Source: Zeugodacus cucurbitae
Taxonomy: Eukaryota; Arthropoda; Insecta; Diptera; Tephritidae
DNA: 64,000 nt
Reading direction: 5' to 3'
Assembly: GCF_028554725.1 (NCBI RefSeq)
Contig: NC_071671.1
Span: forward strand, 67,946,001 to 68,010,000
Below are positions 1 through 11,430 of this stretch, in pieces. The position numbers and the translations under genes are program-made. The stretch's first letter is position 1. Each line of letters opens with the position of its first letter. Under the pieces are notes generated by a model that was not told the DNA's origin, did no database searches, and was given only the letters and a program-made list of their open reading frames with translations.

Positions 1-2139
1 GTGTGTGTTTTGGTATGAGTGCAAACATTTATTGGCTATTCACCTTTGCGTGGTGCGCTTTCAAGTGTCCCACTTTCCACACTGATCCAACTAATACGCG
101 AAGAACCGCAAGCAACAACAGCAATACGCGAGCCATCGACTGAAGAATGAAGGCAAAAAAGAAACTAACTAAATAAAGAACCAAAGTGAATTCTGCCAGT
201 CAGCCGCAGAACCAACCAACACGTTCTGGCACAAACACACACACACAGGAGAATACGGAAAACATAACTGCGCTAAGAAGCCGCTTCTTCGGCTTTGAGC
301 TGCAACTTCAGTTACAACTTTGGCTTCGTCTTCAGCTTCAGGTTTTGGTGTTGCGGTTGTTGTGAGTTTATTGTTGTAGCTGCTGTTTGTAGAGTTCAAT
401 TACGGCGCTTGTTGTTGTTAGTTGGACTTGTTACTGCTGCTGGCAGCTACTGCGGCTTTGGATCCAGCTCTGGCTGTGGCTGTGGTTCTGACTCCAGCTC
501 ATTGTTGAGGTTCTATTATTTCGCGATTCTCATTCTTACACAATACACGCCTGCCCGGCCTTCTTGGCTACACTTGGTTGACTTCTCAACATTTTAACCG
601 CAATGCTTACTGCTGCGCGCTTGTTGCGTGCTTGCTTGTGGGCCAGCACATTTGCGCTGCCAGCAGTGAGTGGCAAAGCTAAGCCGAGTGACGAAGCGCG
701 CGCTTAAGCTGAAATTCTAGTCGAAGCCAGTCAGTCAGCCGAAGTTGGTTAGAACCAGAATTGCGAGCAGCACTGAGCCACATTACGGTACACCCATACA
801 GTCAAATACAAGCGTTCCATATGTGTGTGACGGTCGGTGTACGTGCTCGCCAGGCTTCATGTGCTCGTACAGCAGCAACAGCAGTTAGCGCTAATAATTT
901 TACCGTAGCACGAACCTTAGCGGTAAAAATTTTCTACTACAAACTATACAGTTAGCCGATTGGAGCTATGTGCCAAAGACAGTGGAATTGCCAATAGACA
1001 CGTAAAGGCAGACATGAAGAACGCACGAAGAACAGGCGCAATGTAGAGCTAGTTGTATGTATGTATGCGCCAGAACGAAGACGTTGTCTTTAAAGGCCTG
1101 CCAGAGTCAGTTATGTGTCTATGTTAATAACAGTACACACATATATATACCAACAACAAAATGATGTGGAAAAAGTCAGCTGCCGTTCGAACCCATTGAC
1201 TGACTGACTGCCTAGCCTCGCCAAGCTAAGCCTGCGAAGTAAGCAATTGTCTGTCTGCCGCACTAACGGCTAACTTGGCTGACATTGTCTTGGTTGCCAA
1301 AGAGGCTCGTGATTTTTCGGTTTGCGCCGTTTGGGGCGGGTAGGGCGGCTAGGGCGGTTAGGCAAGGTAAGGTATACCGCTAAGGTATAATAAATATGTT
1401 TGTTTGTCTGTACTGCAGTACTTAGTAGTGACTTTGTGGCATTGTTTTGTTCGTATGAAGTTTTTCGCGTCGCATGAATGGAACTAACTGACAGTTACAT
1501 GGCTAATCACAGTTACCTAAATGCATATAAACATGCAGGTTCTTTAATACATTTTCTATGTTTTGTGCATAAATAACATAACAGATGTACATATTTAGAT
1601 AGCACATTAGTTTGTTTGTGCATTACACTTTGTTTGCTTCTTTTGCCAAGCTTTATTGTCTGTGCGTGTCTAGGTCTTCTTAACGATTGTGTAACTGTGC
1701 GTTGCGCATGCGCAATAAAACAGCGCCTTAACGCTTGTCTTATGGCAATGCAGTCAAATAAGCTTGCCACTATAAATACATATCTAAATGTACTTAAGTT
1801 CGTACAAATAATTGTATAGGTTTGTGATTTCGAAATAATTGAATACAAAATTGCAAGTAACGGTATTGTACACACATTTTATCTGAAATGTGATAATATT
1901 TACATGTTTACATAAAAAATATATTAAATTTAACAGTATTAAGCTTGATATTAAACCAATTGACCATTTGGGCCCCCAGCGAACCAGACATATATCAGCC
2001 TGAGTATGCTTTATCCATAACTTCTTTTTCTGGAATTGGCACAAGTTGCATGATATAATATTTATATTGGCTTCTCTTTTCAACTTTATTATATATTATC
2101 ATTTTTAGCGGTCCCTGTTGTGTTTCTAATAGTCTTTAA
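1..2139. other. Upstream non-coding DNA, no gene seen
   Basis: No open frame here resembles a known protein family. Bases 300-520 are T/G-rich with repeated TTGTTG and CTGCTG runs. A short G-rich direct repeat (GGGCGG spaced by about 10 bases) lies at 1335-1362. The remainder is ordinary AT-rich fly intergenic sequence with ACACAC and TATG microsatellites. I see no convincing promoter or RNA gene. Confidence 0.6.
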
Positions 2140-2580
2140 AATCATCATCATTTCAATCTACAACTCTTTGTGATCTTTAGCCTGCAGAGCAATACGTTTT
2201 CAAGTTACTTTGCCTTTTGCTGTCTCTCTTCAGTTTTCTAGTCGGAGTTTCTTAAGAACTTCGTTTAATTCGTTCATCCATCTTGTTCTTGGCCTCCCTC
2301 TTGCTTTGCTTCTTTGAATTGTCCATTCCATCAACATGACCTACCATCTTATTTGTTGCATTTCAATAAATATCACCACGTTTTCGCCTTGAATTAGCTG
2401 GGTAATGTCATTATACCATCTATGACTGCGTCCAAATTTTTCGGATAAATTGTCTTTCGAAGGTCAGAAACTTTGTTTTGACTTTTCTTCTTATTTCAGC
2501 TCCATAGGACAAGACTGCTCGTACTACGGTCGTATACAGGGTCTGGACATTATTATCTTTACTTTAAAGTTCACAACAAT
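2140..2580 (-). pseudogene. Decayed 3' end of a non-LTR retrotransposon reverse transcriptase
   Basis: Read on the minus strand in drifting frames, this stretch gives pieces typical of the C-terminus of LINE reverse transcriptases. First come residues like LYTTVVRAVLSYGAE and FERQFIRKIW (about 2570-2430). A QIRW stretch follows, then RSKARGRPRTRWMNELNE (about 2330-2255). In intact RTE/Jockey-type elements the same order is seen: RLYKTLIRPVVLYG, a FERK.LRRI motif, RWLGHV and GRPRxRW. Several frameshifts and stop codons interrupt it, so it is inactive. The exact clade cannot be assigned by eye. It is unrelated in sequence to the LINE piece at 39653-40130, though it covers the same domain. Confidence 0.65.
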
Positions 2581-3375
2581 ATTTACTTGGCCCCACTTGA
2601 CCACAGAGACTACAGTGCTCAGATTTAAGTCCGATCAAAAGACTTGTTAGTCAATCTCTTTCAAAATTCAGTAAAGCCTGATCAGTGACTTTTACGCGTC
2701 CCAACAAAGTCAGGACTATCTAAACTAAGCCCAATTTATATCTGCATAATGCGGCAGTCTTTAGTCAAACTTATATGATAATAGTATTAGTCGCAATCTT
2801 AAGTACCTCTTATCACTATACCATCATGGCATCCATATTAGACCAAATTGGGCTAATATTTACGTTTTAATATAATGTTGTTTTTAAAAGAAATATCTGA
2901 TTTAAATAATTTTTGTTTGTATAGTGGAAAACAAACAAAAAAAACTCGATCAATGTTGCCACGTGTTTGAAATGTTAAGAAAAAACCGGATAACTTTAAA
3001 ACTCCTGTGTAAAGTCCAGTAATATGGACACCAAACTAATGAGGTTTTTAGATCATTTTCAATTGAAAATATCTTTTGAAGAAAGTTGCCACCAAGTTTA
3101 TAAATGTTAATTCTCTATAATTGTTAAGAAAAACGAATGATTTAAATATGGACAATATACTTCAAACTATTTTAAAGTTGGCTTGCCACATGTTTACATT
3201 TTATATTAAATTTAATAGATAAAACTAATCAAAATAAACAGATTTAAATCACATTATTTTGGAATTATATTTGAGAAGGGCTGTCACAGTTTAAAAATTT
3301 GTAATAGGAAAAAATTTTTCAGCAAACACAAATCATTAATATCGGTCCAAAAATAGCGTAATCATAATAACATGT
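2581..3375. other. AT-rich non-coding DNA with a small inverted repeat
   Basis: No gene seen. Bases 2726-2737 and 2845-2856 form a 12-base inverted repeat (TAAGCCCAATTT against its complement with one mismatch), bracketing about 107 bases. This could be a very small element or chance. Confidence 0.4.
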
Positions 3376-4303
3376 CTAGCACTTTGAGCCCCGCGTGCCC
3401 CACCAGTGGACGTTGTTTTGACGATTTGGGGCAATGTGACCACCCGTGGGCATTGGTGGATTTTCATTATCGGACATCGTGACCACCCGTGATCATACGT
3501 CGTGTTTCATTTACCTTTACCGACATTGTGATCACCGGTGGAAACGTTCTGCATATATTTTCCATTGAAATACAATTTATTCGGTCCCAGGATGTAAGCT
3601 TTTTTGTCTCGGACTTTGTAATTTGGTCTGCCAAAGCCCAAATATAGTGAATCAAATTCATTTCAGGATTTAAAAAGTAAGAAATATATTATATATTTCA
3701 GATAAATATATTTTATTTTGCATTAAACATTTTTTTTCTCAACGAAAACAAATCCAATTCAATATAACTATTCCAAAAATTCATTTTAGGACTTAAAAAG
3801 TAAGAAGAAGAAAGTAAGAAAGTAAAAAATATTATCGTCGAAATCTTCGTTATCAGATTATTCTTCAGATTCAACAAATGAATCATTTGAAAATCTTGTA
3901 ACTTCGTCTACACTCGATTTTTCGAGCTCGTCATCAATGTCATTACGTGTTGGAAGTTTTCTAGACATCTTAAATTAAATCTATAAAACAAATAAATGAA
4001 AAAAATAAAAAAAGAGACATACATAAAAATATAAAATTAGAGTATGCTCACTGGTGGCACCTTGGGTCCAATATGTATTTTGACATTCTGGGACAATGTG
4101 ACCACCTGTGGTTACAAAAAAATGCATTTGGTTTATCAAAAATAAATATCACAAAGTCACCTCAATCGCAAAAAATCAATAAAATTAAGTAAACAAATTT
4201 TGGTCCCTGCTTGTCAACTAAAGCACAACCCTTCGTAAGCATGTCGCCCACCGGTGCAGAAAAAAAATGACCACGGATGGGCACGCGGTGCTCAAAGTGC
4301 TAG
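3376..4303. mobile_element. 928-bp DNA transposon relic with 25-bp terminal inverted repeats and acidic transposase-like start
   Basis: The ends 3376-3400 and 4279-4303 are inverted copies (CTAGCACTTTGAGC then CCGCGTGCCC) differing at one position. Inside both ends the motif GTGACCACCCGTGG recurs in slightly changed forms (near 3438, 3479, 3529, 4099 and 4269). This arrangement suggests subterminal transposase-binding repeats. On the minus strand from about 3970 a short frame starts MSRKLPTRNDIDDELEKSS and continues as an acidic Ser/Asp/Glu-rich stretch past one stop to about 3835. This resembles the acidic N-terminus of piggyBac-type transposases. No catalytic domain remains. No clear TTAA duplication flanks the ends, so the superfamily is uncertain; it is a non-autonomous deletion derivative. 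Confidence 0.75.
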
Positions 4304-6619
4304 GAACTAGCAACTCGCTCAGTAAAGACAAGGTATATGGAATTAGGTTTACATCTTGTAAGCAATCTGTTATGGGCATGGCGAAATAATTCTTTTTTGA
4401 AAAGTGTGCCTTTATTTTGCATTGAGGCCAAAGTGTCAAAAGAAATGACGACGCTAAAAACTCTAAAAGAAATCAACCGCAAATTAATCACATCGCTTTA
4501 ACTGCGCTTTGAATTCTAAACAATGTAAAAACAAAAACAAAACGCTGGTTGCCTGCAAGACAACACCAACGAGCCACAATATGCGCTTCATATCCCATAA
4601 TTAGTTGCTGCCACTAAAGTGCAATTGTGGCACACAGCGCACGCGTGCAGCAGCAGACAGCCCACCTTGCAATACAACAACAAAAACAAACATATTTTCA
4701 ATATTATTTTTCGAACTTTGCAAAATTTCACGATTTTTTTTTTAACTTTTTGTGCGACCACAAGCGGAGGATTTTCGACTGCAAACACGGTTTGATTAGT
4801 TCGCCATAAAATTATATATGTATATGTATGTATGAACACATGCAAGCGCATTTCTGTGTGGCTCTCTGTCTGCCTCTGTATCTCTCTGTGTATGTGTGTG
4901 CTTTAGCTGCTGCGATTTACAATTCACCTTTGGCCATATTAGCGTTAGAGGTGGCTGATAGCTGCTGCCTGGATGGATTGGCTGCTGTTTGCTGTGCGCT
5001 ATTGTTGTTGTTGCATTGTTATTGTGTTTTGCTGCTGTTGTTGTTGATGTTGCCGCTCTAGCCAATGCTGCTCTGCTGCTGCTTTTGCTGTTGCTGTTAG
5101 TTTTGGCCCTGAACATGGTCGTTGGACTTGGTTTTGGCTTTTAGTCTTTGAACGCAACAGTGTTTCACAATTTCCAAAGCAAAGATTACAAAAGTATCTG
5201 CACACTATCACTTTTTTAGCGTGTTCGTCGTTGTTCGCTATATGCTTTTCGTTGTTTGTTGTCTATTGTAAATTGGTTGTTTTCCTATGCACATATTTAA
5301 AACACAATATGTAGACATATTGATATGTAATATATGCAGGCAGTAGTTATGCATATTTCTGTGTATGTATGTCTGTGTGTGTGTTTGTTTGTCTTTATTT
5401 ATTTGTATTTTCGAGTCGATTATTATTATTATTATTAACCGTCCATTGACGCTCGCGCCACATCTAAGCAAAGTTGAGCCAATAAACGAAACGAAAACGA
5501 GCCATCTACATAAGCGCGCCAAATTGTTGTAATCGCCTGCTGGCTAACATTGCAAAGGTGTGCACACGCACACACACACACACACGCGTGTATTGTGCAT
5601 ATATGAGCGCTTTCGTAATACTTTATATGCAAAATTTATTCATAAACTTTTTTTTCAAACGCTCAAATGGTTAGTTAGTTAGTTATTTATATATTATTGA
5701 TGGTGATTTTTCCAATACCAACAAACACATATATGTATATACATATGTATATGTACTTCAGCAACATATTAACTTCATTTTCTATTTTATTATTTATTTT
5801 TCGATTTTTCAATTTTTAGCTACACATATTTAGTTTTATTGCCCGCATATTAGTTGTGATTTCATGCATTTCATTTCATTTCTTGCTTGTTTCTGCGTTG
5901 TTTAACATAATTGTTTCAACTAAAGTGTGGAGAAAAAAAAAAAACAAAACATGAAATGGAATCAGCGACAGCGATTGCACAACGTTGCAAATTAATGTTT
6001 GCAAAATTTCTGCAAAAATGCAGATTACTATATATTTTGCACAAATTTCAACCGCAGAGACATACATAGAGCCACACACAATTGGGTTGCTCAATCTATT
6101 TTAGCCCGTTCGAACAGGTATTTAATTGGTTTGTCCGCAAAAAAAATGTTAATTTCAAGGGCAGTCTGTCATCTAAGATTGCACACAGCCACACACACGC
6201 ATACAAACATACACACACTTCACCCGATAATATTGCTGTAATCACTGGATAAAGCTACTACTCACGAGATTAATGTGACAACACGCCAATACAAAGCAAT
6301 TTAATTATCTCGAAATTCAATAATATGATTTATTTTTATTGCACTTTATTTAATAGTGCTGCCAAACATTGTTATCTGATTTATTGTTGAAAAAAATATG
6401 AATTTGGCTTGTGCAACCCAATTTTCGGTAGCAACCGAGGATTTGAAGCCAGAAAAATACACTTTTCTGTGCATCGATGTAATCCAATGATATCTCTTGA
6501 AAAAATAATGAACTTGAACTCTATGTATAAGGTTTGGATTTCTTGAATCTCGTGAATCAACTCAAATGTTTCGCCTGCAATTGACTGTAATTCTAACCTC
6601 ACGACTTCATGGAGAAATA
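4304..6619. other. Non-coding DNA with microsatellites
   Basis: No gene recognised. Bases 4940-5110 carry TTG/CTG runs (Gln-rich if read on the minus strand). A TTA run lies at 5420-5437, CA repeats at 5562-5586, and a TATG/CATA cluster at 5728-5756. Open frames here are low-complexity readings. Confidence 0.55.
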
Positions 6620-7075
6620 GTTGGTGAAGATGTCCAACGTCCCATTTATACCTTTAGGAGGCTCATTGTGAAATCACTGGGACTGAAATCTCCTCACACT
6701 AGCATGCCTCTCTAAACCATCCTGTGGCCTAGATAAAGTTATTCAATTCAACTTATAGTCTTATGAGTACAAGTTCATAGATATCGTCAAGAAAACCGCG
6801 ACCGATAGTTGTCATTCATTTCCTGTATAAAGCATCTACATAGAAGATGTACTACAGTCTTCTCCTCTTCTACTTCTTGCAGCTTCTACAGTAATCATTG
6901 TATGGTGTCCCCAATCTACTGATATGTCTTCCGATCCGACGTTGACCTGTTGGCACTCCAACTAGAGAGTTGTTAAGTCGTTCCTTTTTAATTTGAATAT
7001 TTGTCATTCCATTTAGTTTTTCCACGTTTTTCTGCGTGTCCAGCAAGTCGAGGTTTATTTCCACTGAGACTTAGC
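6620..7075 (-). pseudogene. Decayed RNase H tail of a non-LTR retrotransposon
   Basis: The minus strand has a 64-codon open frame (7064-6870). It contains VPTGQRRIGRHISRLGTPYN followed by a CRSC motif. Beyond a stop, in shifted frames, it continues into an acidic stretch and then LL-C-C-like residues. This order (TGH..LGRHL..LG...D..CR.C, then E-rich, then EHLLC.C) is the usual C-terminal region after the RNase H domain in Jockey/R1-type insect LINEs. Stops and shifts show it is dead. The call rests on motif recall and is moderately secure. Confidence 0.5.
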
Positions 7076-9000
7076 CATATCGATGACATATTTGTCGATT
7101 AAATGTCTACAAGTTGCCAGGGGAGTGTTGATGATACCAATTCTGCATTCTTTTCGCAAGTGATTTCAAATATAGACTTGTGGATTTCGTTGAGACTCTA
7201 CAAGTAATCGATAATTGTAGTGATTTATGCAAAGAATTTGTCATGAGCTTAGTATTTAGTCTAAAAAAACTGATCTATTATCATCTCACCGGTCGAACTG
7301 GTCGCTAACTTCTTACAACAATTGACGGATGAATTATAAGCTGAGCGAGTGTTGGCCTACCATCTGCATTTGCGCTGTTCAAGGACCTTATGCTGTAGTG
7401 ATGTCCTTTGAACTCAACAATGTTCATCTTAGTTGTAGGGGTTTTAATCGGTTACAGATGACAATTGTCGAGGTAATTTGGATAAGTAAGGTTTAGACTA
7501 AGGTTCAATATCGTTCATTCTCATATCTTGCGTCATCTTGGTGAACTTCATGAAAATGTTTAGGTCAAATAAAAATGTTCTGTATCAGTTAAAGTAAGGA
7601 TCGAAAGAGTATAAAAGACATTTTATAATTATATAGATCCTTTTGCGTCTATGTAATCTACGAGTGAACAACTCGTATAAATTATTTTTGGAAGTATCCA
7701 TTTTTGGCTGAATATGCTGCCGAATCATATCAAGAAATGACCTTTCGATTGGAAACTTAGGTCATGTGATAGCTTGTTGAAAATATGTTCTGATTTATAA
7801 TATTCACGAGTTAACATAAATAAGTATTTTTGAAACGAAGTCAGAGATAATATATCATTTTTCAGCGAAAGGTTATGATTATCGATTTTTTACACACTAA
7901 AAAGTAGCCTGCAATATAATTATATAGCTATGAATATGGATATTTATATATTTGATTATGCATATAAAATGCAATCAGCGACAACAGGTTGACAATTCTT
8001 CAAAATGTTGCCTTTTGGCCAGCTATTGCGGCAGCAAAGTAAATAGGCAAAGTAAAGAAGAAGTAAAAACAACAACAACAAAATTTGAAATGTGCGAAAT
8101 GACATACCATTAAAGTGTGTGAAATATATGTACTTACAAATGAAGATATACATATATATATATATATAAAGAGACCAGCTAAAGTCCACACAAATGCATT
8201 TGCATGTCATATACACTTACATATGTATATGCATGTATATAATTGCATATGCATCTAAGTACATAAACGCAACCGCATAAATGCATACAACTTTGTGTTC
8301 GCATGCGTTTGAGTTTACATCGCATTGTGTCATAAAACTTCTCATACATATCAACACATACATACATATGAGTATATATGTTTGTGCATGCAATTTTTTA
8401 ACGACTCTATGGCAGCTTAAGCTCATAGTTATTTGCGAAAGTACATATGTATGTGTGTATGTTTGTATACTCCTCACTGCACAATTCGCACATTCATAGA
8501 TTTATGCATACACACATACATACACATATGCATATGTATGTTTTATGCTTTAGCATGCAATATGTGTGTGTCTGTCTGTGTTTGTGCCTGTGCATGCTTA
8601 ACGACTTGTCCGCAAAATGTAGGGCAATAGGATGGGTCAGTGCAGATGCGTTCGCTGCCAAACGTTTGCGATGGCAATCTATTAAAATTGGTTCAAATCG
8701 CATGGCAGGCACAGTAGTGAGTGAGTGACTGCGACGCAGGCAGAAGTAGAAGTGGCAGAAGCAGCAGAGAAAATCGCTAAAATTCACTTTCAAATGCAGC
8801 GCCATAGCAAAGGAAAAAATGGAACATTTTCGACCGAAGTCAACTAGAAGTTTTGAAAGGGGGGTTAGCTAGTCTTTCAATTACATGCATATAAAAGTAT
8901 TTATGTATATATTGGATATATGCATATGTGCTAACCCTTTGTGCGTGTGCAGAAGTCGCATGCCAAAATTGAACTTGCTTTGCATACTTTAAAGTTTTCT

Positions 9001-9035
9001 ATGTATGTTTGTATGTATGTATGTATGTATGTATT
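9001..9035. repeat. (GTAT)n microsatellite
   Basis: About eight consecutive ATGT/GTAT units with a single T interruption near the start. Confidence 0.9.
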
Positions 9036-9711
9036 TATATTTGCATTTGTTGTTATATGCTTGTGTACTATTTTGCATATATTTATTTATATACATATAC
9101 CTGCATATATACCACTGCTGGTTAATGCAATGCATGACATAGATTTAATGTTTTCTAAAATATATTGAATATTTATATACAAGTATACGAAGTTAGACAG
9201 TTGGCTGGAAAATTATATGGAACGACATATGTGCATAAAGGAATTTTAGAACAATATAAGCATAAATGAGTGGAAGAAATTCTTGTGATAAATGGTTTTT
9301 GTATAGATACATATAAATTTTGTAAAATATCTAAATATACATACATATGTATGTATTCTTACAATAAATAGCACTTGAATGACGAAGGTCACATAAGTTT
9401 CTACTATATTATTGATGTATAAGATATCAATATTTTATATGGAATTACTTATTATTTTGTGCCTAACATTTACCTTCATAATTTTCATTAAAATTAAATA
9501 CTGCGAAATTTTTGTAAAAAACTATATAAGTTTTTACTTTGTTAATATCATCGGAAAATCGATCAGCCATCAAAGTCAAAATATTCGCCTTCTATTTTCG
9601 AAATTGAACTATCGGAAACGTCCTGATTAAATCTAGTACAAACATCCATTTCTACTTATTTCAATTGTGTGTAATATTTTTCGATCAAGCTTATATGATA
9701 GATGACATAAG

Positions 9712-9749
9712 AGGTCAAAGTTGGATACCAACATAGAGGTCATAGGTCA
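9712..9749 (+). promoter_or_regulatory. Cluster of three AGGTCA nuclear-receptor half-sites
   Basis: Three exact AGGTCA hexamers on the plus strand lie within 38 bases: 9712-9717, 9737-9742 and 9744-9749. The last two are a direct repeat with one-base spacing (DR1). AGGTCA is the core of the HR3/ROR monomer site, and DR1 is bound by receptors such as USP heterodimers, HNF4 and SVP. The cluster lies about 17.7 kb upstream of the Hr46 start codon. Binding is inferred from sequence only. Confidence 0.35.
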
Positions 9750-9861
9750 GTTTTCATATCAAAGTCAACTAGTTTACTTAAGTAACAGTTTTAATCTCAA
9801 ATATATTAAATATATTAAGTCAGATGCAGAGGGTTTTGGATTTATTTGTTTGGAATTTCTT

Positions 9862-9866
<5 letters not shown>

Positions 9867-9906
<40 letters not shown>

Positions 9907-9908
9907 GG
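9867..9908. repeat. (AT)n microsatellite
   Basis: An uninterrupted AT run of about 30 bases followed by GTATATATATGG. Confidence 0.95.
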
Positions 9909-10211
9909 TGTTTCATTTAGTAATGAATTATCTGTTTCTGTCTGTCAAAAAGCCAAACTGCACACTCGTATGAGATAAGGAATACTATATTTCAAGAATA
10001 TTGATGCAGGTCATTGAACCAAATTTCCTGTAACGGTAGCATGTAAAAAATTTATTTACTGATTTTTGGCTAATTCCCATTAATTTACAAGAAGTAAATG
10101 TCGGACTTAATCCCAAGTCACAGGTGGAGAGCAACAAATTTACTCTCACAGATATGCCCTCAGATGTAGTTTTTACTATATTGAAACGTTTTCGAACTAA
10201 AGAAATTGATA

Positions 10212-11430
10212 ACAAGTAAGGAAGGGCTAAGTTCGGGTGTAACCGTTTTATACTCTCGCAATTTATTTATGTAACTTTATTAATATAATACACAATTTGA
10301 CCCACATATTCGTCTTATATATTATATAAAGTCCATAGAAAGTTGGAAACCCTAATATTAGGTTAGTAGCACTGAGGTCCTCATGTTTGATATATGGAGC
10401 CTTAAAAACCTATGGTCCGATTTTGGCGATTTTTAGAATGGGGCTGCCACACTATAAACGTAGTATTTGTGCAAAGTTCTGCACCGATATCTTCACTAGT
10501 GCTTACTTTATATATTGTAACGTAAGCGATTCAGATAGTCTTCAAAGTTCTAGTATACAGGAAGTAGGCGTGGTTGTAAAGTGATTTGCCCAATTTTCAC
10601 AACATATCATTGGGATGTAAAGAAAATATTACAAACCAAGTTTCATTGAAATCGGTCGAGTAGTAGTATGGTTTTTGACCCATAAGTGGGCGAGGCCACG
10701 CCCAATTTCCATTTTGTAAAAAAACTGACTGTAGCTTCCATCTGCCATTTCCCATGTGAAATTTAGTGTTTCTGACGTTTTTGGTTATTGAGTTAACCCA
10801 CTTTTAGTAATTTTCAACCTAACTTTTGTATGAGAGGTGGGCGTGGTTATGATCCGATTTCTTTAAGTTTTGGACTGTATTAGGAAGTGGCTAAAAAAAA
10901 CGACTACAGAAAGTTTGGTTTATATAGCTCTATTGGTTTGCGAGATATGTACAAAAAACTTAGTAGGGGGCGGGGCCACGCCCACTTCCCCAAAAAAATT
11001 ACATCCACATATGCCCCTTCATAGTGCGATCCTTCATACCAAATTTTATTTCCATAGCTTTATTTATGGTTTAGTTATGGCAATTTATGTGTTTTCGGTT
11101 TTCGCCATTTTGTGGGCGTGGCAGTGGTCCGATTTTGCTCATTTTCAAGCAACCTTCCTATGGTGCCAAGAAATAACTGTGCCAAGTTTCATCAAGATAT
11201 CTTAATTTTTACTCAAGTTACAGCTTGCACAGACGGACGGACGGACAGACAGACATTCGGATTTGAACTCCACTCTTCACCCTGATCACTTTGGTATATA
11301 TAACCCGATATCTAACTCGTTTAGTTTTGGGTGTTACAAACAACCGTTATGTGAACAAAACTATAATACTCTCTTTAGCAACATTTGTTGCGAGAGCATA
11401 AAAATTGTGGCCCCCTCGAACTTGTGTTGG
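10212..11430. mobile_element. Dispersed inverted-repeat element of about 1.2 kb
   Basis: The left end begins ACAAGTAAGGAAGGGCTAAG, then GTTCGGGTGTAACCG, then TTTTATACTCTCGCAA (10246-10261). The right end carries the complement of that last 16-mer with one mismatch (11388-11403), then degenerate traces of the outer part (CGAACTT near 11420). Internal hallmarks are GGCGTGG/CCACGCC palindromes (10568, 10687, 10969-10986, 11114) and a GACG run at 11233-11252 next to CATCAAGATATCTTAA. I recognise this motif set as a repeat family common in dipteran introns and intergenic DNA, but cannot name the family. No transposase is present; the 111-codon frame inside is not a known protein. Confidence 0.75.

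Larger units (their letters stand above)
7076..10211. other. Non-coding DNA rich in TATG/CATA microsatellites
   Basis: No gene seen. Bases 8100-8600 and 8880-9170 are dominated by ATGTATG, CATACATA and TA runs, which create many spurious Tyr/Cys/Val-rich open frames on both strands. Confidence 0.55.

Noticed and set aside
8640..8715. Possible tRNA, from GGTTCAAATC near 8691
   Set aside because: No acceptor-stem pairing or anticodon arm could be matched around it.
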